A stretch of DNA of 64,000 nucleotides from an uncultured Acinetobacter sp. Its GTDB lineage: Bacteria; Pseudomonadota; Gammaproteobacteria; Pseudomonadales; Moraxellaceae. Within the stretch, counting starts at the first letter, position 1. Every line of letters starts with the position of its first letter. The notes beneath the pieces were generated by a model. That model was given only the letters and a program-made list of their open reading frames with translations, did not search any database and was not told the origin of the DNA. The stretch lies in the NCBI RefSeq assembly GCF_947493735.1, contig NZ_CANLSL010000004.1, forward strand, positions 1 through 64,000. Direction: 5' to 3'. Shown in pieces: positions 20,206 through 29,011 of this stretch. Made by a program: the position numbers and the translations under genes.

Positions 20206-20390
20206 CTTACTCTCTATGCGGATACCAAATCGGGGCAGGAATCTGACCCATCAATCACAAAATAAATTACACTAAATTTTTAAGGTCATCACTATACCAT
20301 TTTCTAAGCGGCGACAATAGTCTAAAGGGTTTAATTTTTATCAAATAATATCGCAGTTTTACTGTGAAATTTGATTGTGATGACGTTTCA

Positions 20391-23288
20391 TTAATGCATT
20401 TTCAATGGATTATTTTGCTTAATATTTTGAATTTCTAAAAATTCAGTCGCAAGATCGGCAGGCATAGGTTTTGCGATCAAATAACCTTGTAAATAATCAC
20501 AGCCCTCATCGCTCAAAAAGTCATATTGCGCTTGAGTTTGCACGCCTTCAGCGACGATTTTTTTATCCATCGCTTTTGCCATGGCGATAATTGCTCGAAC
20601 AATGGCGTTTTGGTTGGCTTGTCCGAGTTTGCTTACAAAACTTCGATCAATTTTAATAATATCAAAGTCATACATACCTAAATAAGCCAATGATGAATAG
20701 CCTGTACCGAAGTCATCAAGTGCAATCTTGATGTGACGTTGATGAAATGCAGACATCACTTGGCGGACTTCATCAATATTTTCCATCAATGAAGTTTCGG
20801 TGATCTCAAGTATGAGCTGATGTGGTTTGATCTTGTATTTTTGTAGCAGACAATCAATTTCCTCAACCAAACTTCCACGTTGTATTTGTTGCACAACGAT
20901 ATTGACCGAAACCGCAATATCTTGATACCCCAAATCATTCCAAACTTTGATTTGAGCGCAAGTTTGTTCTAAGACCACACGACCGATGTCGGTGATTAGA
21001 CTGGTTTCTTCAGCAAGTGGAATGAACTGTGCAGGTGGAATTACACCACGCTCTGGATGATTCCATCGTACAAGTGCCTCAAAGCAATAAATTTTTTTAG
21101 TTTTTGTATCGACTTTAGGTTGGTAGTAGACGGCAAGTTCATTTTGAGTAATAGCTCGACGAATTTCCGCTTCTAGGTTGATGCGTGCTTCGGTCGAGAG
21201 ACGAGTTTCGCTGTGATATATTCTAAAAGTATTGCCGCCGATACGTTTTGCTTCTAACAAAGCAAGCTCAGCGTAGTTGTTTAAGCTGTCCATTTGGCGA
21301 CCATGATCAGGGTAGATCGCTGCGCCGATGGAAATATTCAACATCAGTTCTTTATTTTGCACATGAAACGGCGCTACAAAAGATTCGAGTATTTTCTTCG
21401 CACTGTCGTTGATTTCATCAACATTTTCTTTGACTTCTAAAATCATGGCAAAATCGTCTCTATTAAGTCGTGCAATCACAACGGCATGAGTGTTATTGCG
21501 ACGCAGGCGATTCGCTACTTTTTTTAACAGCTCATCACCACCTTGATGGCTGAGAAACTCATTATGGTAACGAAAGCGATCTAAGTTGATACGGATCACA
21601 GCAAAGCGCTGAAGTAGCCTTGGGGATTCGGTCAAATAACTGTGAATGAGATTGTTGAAGTAGGTACGGTTCGGTAAATCTGTGAGCGTGTCGTAGGTTT
21701 CCAGATAAGATAAACGTTTTTCAGAGGCTTTGCGCTCTGTCAGGTCAGTGACGATGCCGATATACTGCGTGATTTTATTGTGGCTATCTCGAATGCCGTT
21801 GATATGCATCCAAAGCGGAATTTCTCGCCCAGAACGCAACACCTCAACAACTTCTCCTTCAAACTCACCTGTGCTCATCAGCTGACGCAAAATCGTTAAA
21901 TTTAAGCGCTGCGCATCGACATTAGAGCTTTTTAAAATATCAAAGACATGACGACCAATGATTTGATCCTCATCAGATTCAATGAGCTTGAGATAAAATG
22001 GATTGACATCGATATAGTTGAGCTTGTCATCAAGTACAAAAATTCCTTGTGCAGCCTTTTTGAATACACTGGCAGAGAGTTTTAAACTCTCTTCTACTTT
22101 TTTCTCATTTTGAATATTGCGACAAATACCGACCATACGCAGTGCACGATTTGTTTCAGGATCACGTTGTGTGATACGACCAAGATCATGTACCCATACC
22201 CAACGTTCTGTTGGGTGATACACTCGAAAGGTCGCTTCATAGCGGTCTTCATTGCCACGCAAGTGCTCGCGCATAATTTCTTTTACATGCTCTAAGTCCT
22301 CGGCATGAATAAAATCATGTAAGTGAGAAATATAATGCTCTACATTTTTGATGTTGTAGCCGAAAATCTGCGGGTAATTAATCGTTTCAATTTTCTGATT
22401 TTCAATATCCCAATCCCAAGATGCGATACCAGCGGTTTCATGTGCTAATTCGAGGTTTTGATGTGAGCGTTCCAGTTTTGCATTGATACTTTCAATATCC
22501 GCTGTACGCTGCTTAATTTTTTGCTCTAACAAGATATTGTTAGTTTCAAGCTCTTCACGAATGCGCATAGCCATCTGCCGCTCAGAATCTAATTCGACGC
22601 TGAGAAGATCAATTTGCGTATTTTTATTTAAATTTTCAGCGTTTAAGGTTTGGTTGTTGACGAGCAAATCATAAAACTCGGTACGACGTTTAAAGACCAA
22701 AAAACCTAAAATTGCCAAACATGACGCATAGGCTAAAAAGCTAATCATATCCACAAATGTAAATTCACCATTGACCATTATCTGGTTCAAACTCAACAAT
22801 GATAAGACACTCGGCGCAAAAAATAGTAAGAATACGAAATAATAATGTGTCAGTAGTACCAGTGCTGACATGTGTAAAATCAGCACACTTGAGATTACCA
22901 GTGTCAACATTTCAATATGATTATGATCAACGGAATATTCCAAGTAATTGGTAATCAACGTCACACAAATGGCAAATAGCACACCGTTGAGAAATGCGCT
23001 TGCTGCAAGATAAGTCTGAATAGAAAGGGCTTTTTTAGGAACTTCTAAAAGTAAGGATTGATTAATCAACAACGACACCAAAATGGTCACTGTGGTAATA
23101 AATCCCCATAAGGTCGTGGTGACAGAAAAACTATCGAAATTTAAAAAAAGGTTAATTGTAAAGACAAGCAAAGTTACGAGCAAAAATATGTATTGAAATG
23201 CTCGGTAATAATATAGCGATTTAAAGCTTTTCAGCTGTTCGGCATCTCTTGATAAATCAAGCATAGAGCTGAGTTGCCTTTTGTCCAT
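20391..23288 (-). CDS. Membrane PAS-GGDEF-EAL protein, probable c-di-GMP phosphodiesterase
   Basis: This 965-aa inner-membrane signalling protein begins with about six hydrophobic helices (about 25-200), then a coiled coil (about 205-285). Two PAS/PAC sensor domains follow (about 290-400 and 405-530). The GGDEF domain (about 545-705) has lost its signature, reading ARLNRDDFAMIL instead of RxGGDEF, so it is not expected to make c-di-GMP. The EAL domain (about 720-960) keeps EALVRW, the asparagine in SVNIVVQQ, EITETSLM, DDFGTGYSSL, KIDRSFV and VAEGVQT. It should therefore hydrolyse c-di-GMP, with the GGDEF part as a possible GTP sensor. It is monocistronic, and the ligand of the PAS domains is unknown. 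Confidence 0.9.
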   Translation of the reverse strand: MDKRQLSSMLDLSRDAEQLKSFKSLYYYRAFQYIFLLVTLLVFTINLFLNFDSFSVTTTLWGFITTVTILVSLLINQSLLLEVPKKALSIQTYLAASAFLNGVLFAICVTLITNYLEYSVDHNHIEMLTLVISSVLILHMSALVLLTHYYFVFLLFFAPSVLSLLSLNQIMVNGEFTFVDMISFLAYASCLAILGFLVFKRRTEFYDLLVNNQTLNAENLNKNTQIDLLSVELDSERQMAMRIREELETNNILLEQKIKQRTADIESINAKLERSHQNLELAHETAGIASWDWDIENQKIETINYPQIFGYNIKNVEHYISHLHDFIHAEDLEHVKEIMREHLRGNEDRYEATFRVYHPTERWVWVHDLGRITQRDPETNRALRMVGICRNIQNEKKVEESLKLSASVFKKAAQGIFVLDDKLNYIDVNPFYLKLIESDEDQIIGRHVFDILKSSNVDAQRLNLTILRQLMSTGEFEGEVVEVLRSGREIPLWMHINGIRDSHNKITQYIGIVTDLTERKASEKRLSYLETYDTLTDLPNRTYFNNLIHSYLTESPRLLQRFAVIRINLDRFRYHNEFLSHQGGDELLKKVANRLRRNNTHAVVIARLNRDDFAMILEVKENVDEINDSAKKILESFVAPFHVQNKELMLNISIGAAIYPDHGRQMDSLNNYAELALLEAKRIGGNTFRIYHSETRLSTEARINLEAEIRRAITQNELAVYYQPKVDTKTKKIYCFEALVRWNHPERGVIPPAQFIPLAEETSLITDIGRVVLEQTCAQIKVWNDLGYQDIAVSVNIVVQQIQRGSLVEEIDCLLQKYKIKPHQLILEITETSLMENIDEVRQVMSAFHQRHIKIALDDFGTGYSSLAYLGMYDFDIIKIDRSFVSKLGQANQNAIVRAIIAMAKAMDKKIVAEGVQTQAQYDFLSDEGCDYLQGYLIAKPMPADLATEFLEIQNIKQNNPLKMH

Positions 23289-23475
23289 TATTTCATCACG
23301 TCCTTAAATGGCGAAAACCCATCATCACTAAAAGTTTTTTTGCAAAAATGTATTTATAACTATTTATATTTAACTGCTTAGAATGTGAGAGTCATAATTT
23401 GATACAAATAAAAATCAATAATAGTTAAAGATACGGTTTAGACCCTCTAAAAGCAAGTGTTTTTTGACAAGTTCG

Positions 23476-24210
23476 TTATCCATCTGCGAATAAATGGTTG
23501 ATCACACTTAATGCTGCAACAGGTGCAGTTTCAGTACGTAACACACGAGCGCCAATCGTCCATGCTTGGAATTGATGATTTAATGCAAAGTCGATTTCCG
23601 CTTGATTCAATCCACCTTCGGGGCCAACAAGTAGGGCGATTGATTCTGGTTTTTCATCAGAGAATTGAAACGGTTGATCCGCTAAAGTCATGATGAGTTT
23701 GAGTTCACTATTATTGCTCTCAATCCATTCTGTCACTGATAAAGGTGGCAAAACTTTCGGCACAATATTTAAACCACATTGTTCACATGCGGCGATGGCA
23801 ACACTTTGCCAATGTTCGATTTTCTTTTGATCCCGGTCATATTTCAGACGCATCTCACAGCGCTCACTGGTGAGCAGTTGGATTTCTGAGACGCCAAGTT
23901 CGGTAGATTTCTGAATCACATAATCCATGCGATCGCCTTTGCTCATCACTTGTCCGAGTGTGACTTTAATCGATAAATCACGACTGATAGGATTGAACTC
24001 AAGCACCCGAACAGTTGCAGACTTTTTTTCAATTTGTGTTAATTCAACAAGATATTCACCGCCTAAGCCATTAAAGTCAATGCCGTTAAATAATGTCGCT
24101 TGATCACCTAGTTTGGCACGCAGTACACGTGTCCAATGATGGAAAACCGTTTCTGATAATTGAACGTGTTCACCAACCGTGAACGAGCTATCCATATAAA
24201 AACGGTTCAT
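23476..24210 (-). CDS. rsmE: 16S rRNA m3U1498 methyltransferase RsmE
   Basis: This 244-aa SPOUT-class methyltransferase uses SAM to methylate N3 of U1498 in 16S rRNA. The N-terminal PUA-like domain (RFYMDSSFTVGEHVQLSE, HWTRVLRAKLGD) is followed by the knotted SAM-binding region. The signatures there are QKSTELGVSEIQLLTSERCE, ALLVGPEGGLNQAEID and GARVLRTETAPVAALSVINH. Length and motifs are standard. It lies 29 bp after metF on the same strand, so it is probably cotranscribed, an arrangement that places two SAM-cycle-linked genes together. Confidence 0.95.
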   Translation of the reverse strand: MNRFYMDSSFTVGEHVQLSETVFHHWTRVLRAKLGDQATLFNGIDFNGLGGEYLVELTQIEKKSATVRVLEFNPISRDLSIKVTLGQVMSKGDRMDYVIQKSTELGVSEIQLLTSERCEMRLKYDRDQKKIEHWQSVAIAACEQCGLNIVPKVLPPLSVTEWIESNNSELKLIMTLADQPFQFSDEKPESIALLVGPEGGLNQAEIDFALNHQFQAWTIGARVLRTETAPVAALSVINHLFADG

Positions 24211-24239
24211 GATTTAATTCTCTAATTGATAGTTCACGC

Positions 24240-25076
24240 TTAGTTTAAACCTAAATCAATCACAAGCTGACGTGTCGGCTCAGTTTGGTTCATGCTATAA
24301 AAGTGCAAACTTGGCGCACCACCTGCAATCAAACGCTCACAGAGTTTAAACACCACTTCATGACCAAATGCTTGAATGCTCTGACTGTCATCACCATAAG
24401 AAGCCAGTTGTTTACGAATCCATCGTGGAATATCCGCACCTGTGCTATCGGCAAAACGAATCAAGCTACTGGCATTGGTGATTGGCATAATTCCTGGAGC
24501 GATCGGAATATTGATTCCCGATTTTTCAACACGATCAAGGAAATAGAAGTAAGCATCAGGATTGAAAAATAATTGGGTAATTGCCGCATTTGCACCTGCA
24601 TTTGCCTTTTCCACAAAGCGTTTAATGTCTTGATCAAATGTCTCAGCTTGCGGATGCATCTCAGGATAAGCAGCCACTTCAATATGAAAATGATCGCCTG
24701 AATGCTCACGAATAAATCGCACTAAATCCTGTGCATAAGGTAACTCACCAAGTCCAACCTGACCTGAAGGTAGATCGCCACGTAGTGCAACGATGCGGTC
24801 AATACCCTTTGATTTATAAAGATCAAGTAATTCAGCAATGCGAGCTTTGTCATCGCCAATACAAGAAAGATGTGGGGCAACTGCTGTACCTTTGCCATTA
24901 AAATCATCAATTGCAGCTAAAGTACGCTCACGTGTTGAGCCACCTGCGCCATAGGTGATAGAGAAAAACTCAGGATTGAGTTGTTGTAGCTCTTGATGGA
25001 CTGCACGAAGTTTTTCTGCGCCAATATCAGTTTTTGGTGGGAAGAATTCAAAAGAAATGGGAATACGTTTTGACAT
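24240..25076 (-). CDS. metF: 5,10-methylenetetrahydrofolate reductase MetF
   Basis: This 278-aa FAD-containing TIM-barrel enzyme makes 5-methyltetrahydrofolate for methionine synthesis. It has the signature FEFFPPKTDIGAEKLR at the N-terminus, FFSITYGAGGSTRERTLAAI with the flavin-binding region, and a folate-binding core with IVALRGDLPSG and YPEMHPQAETFDQDIKRFVEKANAGANAAITQLFF. It lacks the C-terminal regulatory extension of eukaryotic MTHFR, as expected for a bacterial protein. It lies downstream of ahcY, separated by a terminator hairpin, so the two methyl-cycle genes are adjacent but probably not strictly cotranscribed. Confidence 0.96.
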   Translation of the reverse strand: MSKRIPISFEFFPPKTDIGAEKLRAVHQELQQLNPEFFSITYGAGGSTRERTLAAIDDFNGKGTAVAPHLSCIGDDKARIAELLDLYKSKGIDRIVALRGDLPSGQVGLGELPYAQDLVRFIREHSGDHFHIEVAAYPEMHPQAETFDQDIKRFVEKANAGANAAITQLFFNPDAYFYFLDRVEKSGINIPIAPGIMPITNASSLIRFADSTGADIPRWIRKQLASYGDDSQSIQAFGHEVVFKLCERLIAGGAPSLHFYSMNQTEPTRQLVIDLGLN

Positions 25077-25119
25077 GAGCAGTCCTTAATTTGTATTTTC
25101 CGAGCACATGATTTTGAAA

Positions 25120-25148
25120 AGCGAATCCTGAATGAATCAAGATTCGCT
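25120..25148 (-). terminator. Terminator between ahcY and metF
   Basis: On the minus strand AGCGAATC...GATTCGCT closes a hairpin followed by TTTTC. A second small perfect hairpin (AATGCTA/TAGCATT, 25158-25176) lies just before it. Together they end or attenuate ahcY transcription. Confidence 0.65.
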
Positions 25149-25185
25149 AAATACGTCAATGCTAACGACTAGCATTGCTCAATCA

Positions 25186-26568
25186 TCAGTATTTATAAGC
25201 GTCAGTTTTGAATGGACCTTCAACAGCGACACCTAAGTAGTCCGCTTGCGTTGTGGTCAATTGTGTCAACACACCACCAAAACCTAAGACCATTGCAGCT
25301 GCAACTTCCTCATCCAATTTCTTCGGTAAAACTTCGACACGAATCTGTTTGGCTTTTTCTTCTGCCGATAAATCCGCAAATTTCTCAGCAAATAAGTGCA
25401 TTTGTGCCAAGACTTGGTTGGCAAAAGAGCCGTCCATGACACGTGACGGGTGACCTGTTGCATTACCCAAGTTCACCAAACGACCTTCAGAAAGTAAGAT
25501 TAAATAATCATTTTCATTGTCAGAGCGATAGACTTGATGTACTTGTGGTTTGACTTCAACCCATTTGTAATTACGCAAATATGCAGTATCAATCTCGGTG
25601 TCAAAGTGACCAATATTACAGACTACAGCACCTGCTTTTAAGGTATCCAGCATTGCAGCGTCGCAAACGTGGTAGTTACCAGTCGTAGTAACGATCAAAT
25701 CCGTATTTTTCAATAAGTCTAAGTTAATGTCGGCTTTATTACCAGTTTGTACGCCATTTTTATATGGAGAAACTACTTCAAAACCGTCCATGCACGCTTG
25801 CATTGCGCAGATTGGATCGATCTCAGTCACACGGACGATCATGCCTTCTTGACGAAGCGATTGCGCAGAACCTTTACCGACATCGCCATAACCAATCACT
25901 AATGCACGACGACCAGAAAGCAACATATCTGTACCACGTTTGATCGCATCATTTAGAGAATGACGGCAACCATATTTATTGTCATTTTTAGATTTGGTCA
26001 CAGAGTCATTGACGTTGATCGCAGGAACTTTCAGTGAACCATCTTTCCACATCTCGATCAGACGTGCGACACCTGTTGTTGTTTCTTCGGTAATGCCGTG
26101 AATGCGTTCTAAAAGTGCAGGGTACTTTTCATGAACAAGTGCTGTTAAATCACCACCATCATCCAAAATCATATTGGCATCCCATGGTGAGCCGTCAACA
26201 TTAATTTGTTGCTCTAAGCACCACATATACTCTTCTTCTGTTTCACCTTTCCAAGCGAATACAGGTACGCCACTGACAGCGATCGCAGCAGCAGCGTGGT
26301 CTTGGGTAGAGAAGATGTTACATGAAGTCCAACGTACTTCTGCACCGAGCTCGACCAATGTTTCGATCAGAACTGCAGTCTGAATCGTCATGTGGATACA
26401 GCCGAGGATTTTTGCACCAGCAAGTGGTTTTTCAGCAGCGTAACGTTTGCGCAAGCCCATTAAAGCAGGCATTTCTGCTTCGGCAAGTTTGATTTCTTTA
26501 CGACCGTAATCAGCGAGTGAAATGTCGGCAACTTTATAATCTGTAAATGCAGGATTAACCGCGTTCAT
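25186..26568 (-). CDS. ahcY: S-adenosyl-L-homocysteine hydrolase
   Basis: This 460-aa NAD+-bound enzyme splits S-adenosylhomocysteine into homocysteine and adenosine, removing the inhibitor of methyltransferases. Typical segments are [17 protein letters not shown], the catalytic region [22 protein letters not shown], the NAD-binding [14 protein letters not shown], and the C-terminal end PFKTDAYKY with the conserved Lys/Tyr that complete the partner subunit's NAD site. It starts at ATG 26568 behind GGAG. An SAH riboswitch fills its leader (26605-26750), so high SAH should raise expression. Confidence 0.97.
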   Translation of the reverse strand: MNAVNPAFTDYKVADISLADYGRKEIKLAEAEMPALMGLRKRYAAEKPLAGAKILGCIHMTIQTAVLIETLVELGAEVRWTSCNIFSTQDHAAAAIAVSGVPVFAWKGETEEEYMWCLEQQINVDGSPWDANMILDDGGDLTALVHEKYPALLERIHGITEETTTGVARLIEMWKDGSLKVPAINVNDSVTKSKNDNKYGCRHSLNDAIKRGTDMLLSGRRALVIGYGDVGKGSAQSLRQEGMIVRVTEIDPICAMQACMDGFEVVSPYKNGVQTGNKADINLDLLKNTDLIVTTTGNYHVCDAAMLDTLKAGAVVCNIGHFDTEIDTAYLRNYKWVEVKPQVHQVYRSDNENDYLILLSEGRLVNLGNATGHPSRVMDGSFANQVLAQMHLFAEKFADLSAEEKAKQIRVEVLPKKLDEEVAAAMVLGFGGVLTQLTTTQADYLGVAVEGPFKTDAYKY

Positions 26569-26604
26569 CAGGATCTCCTAATATCTTGGTGATGATCATT
26601 CTGT

Positions 26605-26750
26605 TCGCGGATGCCGTTATTGATTTGTTTCGAACTTGCTATTTGGAATAGTATTTCTTCGAATCTGTCGAGCCTAGCGATTTCACATTACTGTCTTTGC
26701 AAACTTTCTTTGTAAAGTTAGTCTGTGAAAAAGTCGCAGCACCCCTCGAC
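26605..26750 (-). promoter_or_regulatory. S-adenosylhomocysteine (SAH) riboswitch upstream of ahcY
   Basis: Read on the minus strand, the leader has the elements of the ahcY RNA motif in order. P1 is GUCGAG (26750-26745) pairing perfectly with CUCGAC (26672-26667). The core GAGGGGUGCUGCGAC follows. A long P2 stem pairs GCGA and UUUCACA with UGUGAAA and UCGC. The AGGCUCG block closes P1. Downstream is AACGGCAUCC, whose GCAUCC (26614-26609) can pair with GGGUGC (26744-26739) as the pseudoknot, including one G-U. These riboswitches act as on-switches for SAH recycling genes. The placement directly upstream of the ahcY ribosome binding site fits. Confidence 0.92.
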
Positions 26751-26916
26751 GTGGAAAATATTGTACTGAGAATTGTTTTTAATGCCAATTAAAATCAAAA
26801 AAATTCACAAGAAATTGCAAACAGTGCCCAGTGGATTGGTTAAACTCAAATTGCGATGCATTCGATAGCAACATCTAAAGCGGAATAGAACTAGGCATAT
26901 AAATAGGAAGGGAAAA

Positions 26917-27921
26917 ATGATCGGGAAGAATCGTCGCTTAGTAAAACAGCCATTGGTTGTGACGTTTGTTGGTACACTTTTTAGCATACCATTTTTCACC
27001 ATGCCTGTTTATGCCAATGACAGCGTGGGTTATATCGGAACAGGTGGGATTCAATATATTCAAAACAATAACATTCAGATGCAACGTGAAGACCTGTATT
27101 TGAGCAAAAAACTCATTAAAGTCGATTATCAATTTAAAAATTTGAGCAAGCGTAACATCACTGAAAATATCTTATTTCCATTGCCCAAAGTGCAAAACTA
27201 TATCGAAACGGATTATGCCGATGTTGCGGGGATGGTGAATAGTTTTACCGTAGTTGCTGACGGGAAAAAGATTCAACCACAAGTACATGTGCGTGCATTT
27301 TTGCCGAGTACCACGTCGCAATATGTCAATGATTATGGTTTTCAAGGCGACGTTACGGCTGAACTTAAAAGTTGCGGACTGACCGATAAAGAGCTGATGC
27401 AACCGTGGCAGACTGAGAATATAAATGACTCGGTGTTGGTCAATCAGAAAGTTGCAAATTGTACCCATCCAAAAGTAAAGCAGCTATTGGCGATTCAAGA
27501 TGAAGATACGGTGCGTTGGCAATCGCAAATTATTTATAGCTGGCAGCAACAGTTTAAAGCCAATGGAATGACTAAAATTTCTCATCAATATCAGCCTTTG
27601 GTTGGCGGTTCTCTAGGGCTTCTACAAGAGGTTGCCAAAGCGCATTGTGTTGATCAGAACATTCAGAAAGTTATTGATCGAGATGACAGTTATGGGATTT
27701 ATTCTGGACTTTCTTATATCCTTAAAACAGGGGCGAATTGGGCGAAGTCGATTGAAGATTTCAATGTAACGATTGAGCGTGATGTCGACGAATTATTGTC
27801 ATTATGTTGGGATGGTGAGGTGAAAAAAGTATCTGCAACACAGTTTCAAATCAATGAGAAAAACTTTAAACCGAAACAAGATTTAAACCTAATCTTCATA
27901 CAACGTAAAAATGAGCAATAA
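26917..27921 (+). CDS. Exported DUF4424-like protein
   Basis: This 334-aa protein has a long N-terminal signal sequence (basic MIGKNRRLVKQ, then a hydrophobic stretch, with likely cleavage after VYAND's alanine near residue 33). The mature part begins SVGYIGTGGIQYIQNNNIQMQREDLYLS. It continues with a beta-rich pattern (IKVDYQFKNLSKRNITENILFPLP), the organisation of DUF4424 proteins, which are periplasmic and of unknown function. Four or more cysteines in the mature region (SCGLTDKE, VANCTHPK, AHCVDQN, LCWDGE) could form disulfides. It starts at ATG 26917 behind GGAAGGG and is divergent from ahcY. The DUF assignment is from pattern memory and moderately secure. Confidence 0.75.
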   Translation: MIGKNRRLVKQPLVVTFVGTLFSIPFFTMPVYANDSVGYIGTGGIQYIQNNNIQMQREDLYLSKKLIKVDYQFKNLSKRNITENILFPLPKVQNYIETDYADVAGMVNSFTVVADGKKIQPQVHVRAFLPSTTSQYVNDYGFQGDVTAELKSCGLTDKELMQPWQTENINDSVLVNQKVANCTHPKVKQLLAIQDEDTVRWQSQIIYSWQQQFKANGMTKISHQYQPLVGGSLGLLQEVAKAHCVDQNIQKVIDRDDSYGIYSGLSYILKTGANWAKSIEDFNVTIERDVDELLSLCWDGEVKKVSATQFQINEKNFKPKQDLNLIFIQRKNEQ

Positions 27922-28062
27922 AATGTTGTATTGTGTAATAAATAAGCGAATCCAATAATAAAAAGTGTATAAAAAATAACGATCAAAACCTTTAAAGCAA
28001 AGCCTTTGAGCCCAATAATTAAATCATAGCTATTCATTTTTATTCTTAATGGAGGTCTAGTT

Positions 28063-28263
28063 ATGAATCACATTAATGATCTAATCGTTTTAAAAGATAC
28101 GCTTGTGTTGTCTAAAGACGGACATGATGACATCAAATATGATGAGGGGACGTTGCTGAAAGTGCTATTAGTCCTCAATGATCATATCGTGGTTAAGAGC
28201 GACAATGAACGCACCTTTGTCCTTGATATGGATGATGAGCAAACGCTGTGGACGTATATGTAA
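28063..28263 (+). CDS. Small protein of unknown function, 66 aa
   Basis: A strong ribosome binding site (GGAGGT) precedes ATG 28063. The 66-aa acidic protein reads as a beta-rich fold: LIVLKDTLVLSKDGHDDIKYDEGTL, then LLKVLLVLNDHIVVKSDNERTFVLDMDD. It ends with EQTLWTYM and has no signal peptide or membrane helix. A second, related copy lies 170 bp downstream (28435-28635) but is interrupted by a stop. Conservation between the two, including K-D, LS, G, DDI, Y, GTLLKV and the final aromatic residue, shows the frame is a true gene. The function is unknown. Confidence 0.75.
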   Translation: MNHINDLIVLKDTLVLSKDGHDDIKYDEGTLLKVLLVLNDHIVVKSDNERTFVLDMDDEQTLWTYM

Positions 28264-28329
28264 CTGAGACATCTAAATCAATCAATTAGGATATACGTCT
28301 ATACTTATTGATTTTCCTAACAGTTATCA

Positions 28330-28359
28330 GTGATATGTATGCTCACCACTACATATCAC
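28330..28359. repeat. Perfect 10-bp palindrome between the two small paralogs
   Basis: GTGATATGTA and TACATATCAC are separated by 10 bases, between the intact and broken 66-codon genes. There is no T-run, so it is either a regulator-binding dyad or an mRNA hairpin rather than a terminator. Confidence 0.55.
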
Positions 28360-28434
28360 GATATTGAACCATGTGTGAGTTCTAAAAAAGTAACTGATTA
28401 AAAGTCGATAAAAATCAAACTTCGGAGTGAAAAA

Positions 28435-28635
28435 ATGAGGCAGATCAATCAAGTTGTTGTGTTGAAGAAAGATTTAACGTTGTCCAGAGAAGGTTTAGAT
28501 GATATTCATTATGAACAAGGCACATTGCTCAAAGTTGAAATGGTTTCGAATGACCTCACTGTGGCTTAACATGAAAATAATCAAACCCTAATTCTAAATT
28601 TGGAAGATCAAGGCAAGCTTTTGGAATATATTTAA
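28435..28635 (+). pseudogene. Second copy of the 66-aa small gene, broken by a stop codon
   Basis: From ATG 28435, behind CGGAG, the frame reads MRQINQVVVLKKDLTLSREG, then LDDIHYEQGTLLKVEMVSNDLTVA. A TAA follows at 28567-28569, and the same frame continues HENNQTLILNLEDQGKLLEYI to a second TAA. The total of 66 sense positions equals the upstream gene and aligns with it without gaps, so this is a tandem duplicate disabled by a single nonsense codon. A 44-aa truncated product could still be made. Confidence 0.8.
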
Positions 28636-29011
28636 AGCTCGCAGTTAGAGACATAGGCTTTTAAAAAAGATTCTTGATAATTTAAACCATAAGTGGTTTG
28701 AAGAAATTCAAAGCGATATTTGGTGATTAAAGTAAGGTTTATGCGTATTTTTTTGTATATTTTTTCATATTGTCATTTATTTTCAGCCAATCATTGTTAG
28801 ACTATATACCTGAGCCTTGCATGAAGATGAAAAGGCTTCATTTTCTTATGCGGTTATGATCATTCATCTATTTTTTTTTTAGTAAAAATCGGTATGATCA
28901 GCGACCTAGGACATCACGTCAAATTAGACGACTCCTAAACTAGCTACTTGGAATAAGTTGTTGAATAATAACTTATATTTCTTACACCCTTATCTGAGAT
29001 GGTAATCCGAT
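28636..29011. other. dat upstream region, no gene seen
   Basis: This AT-rich, 376-bp stretch probably carries the dat-ddc promoter. A small hairpin AGCCTT...AAGGCT (28813-28837) followed by TCATTTTCTT could be a weak terminator of the small-gene unit. I do not recognise a riboswitch or operator. Confidence 0.5.

Noticed and set aside
28330..28359. Palindrome as a CRISPR repeat or attachment site
   Set aside because: It is a single copy with no spacers and no integrase gene nearby.
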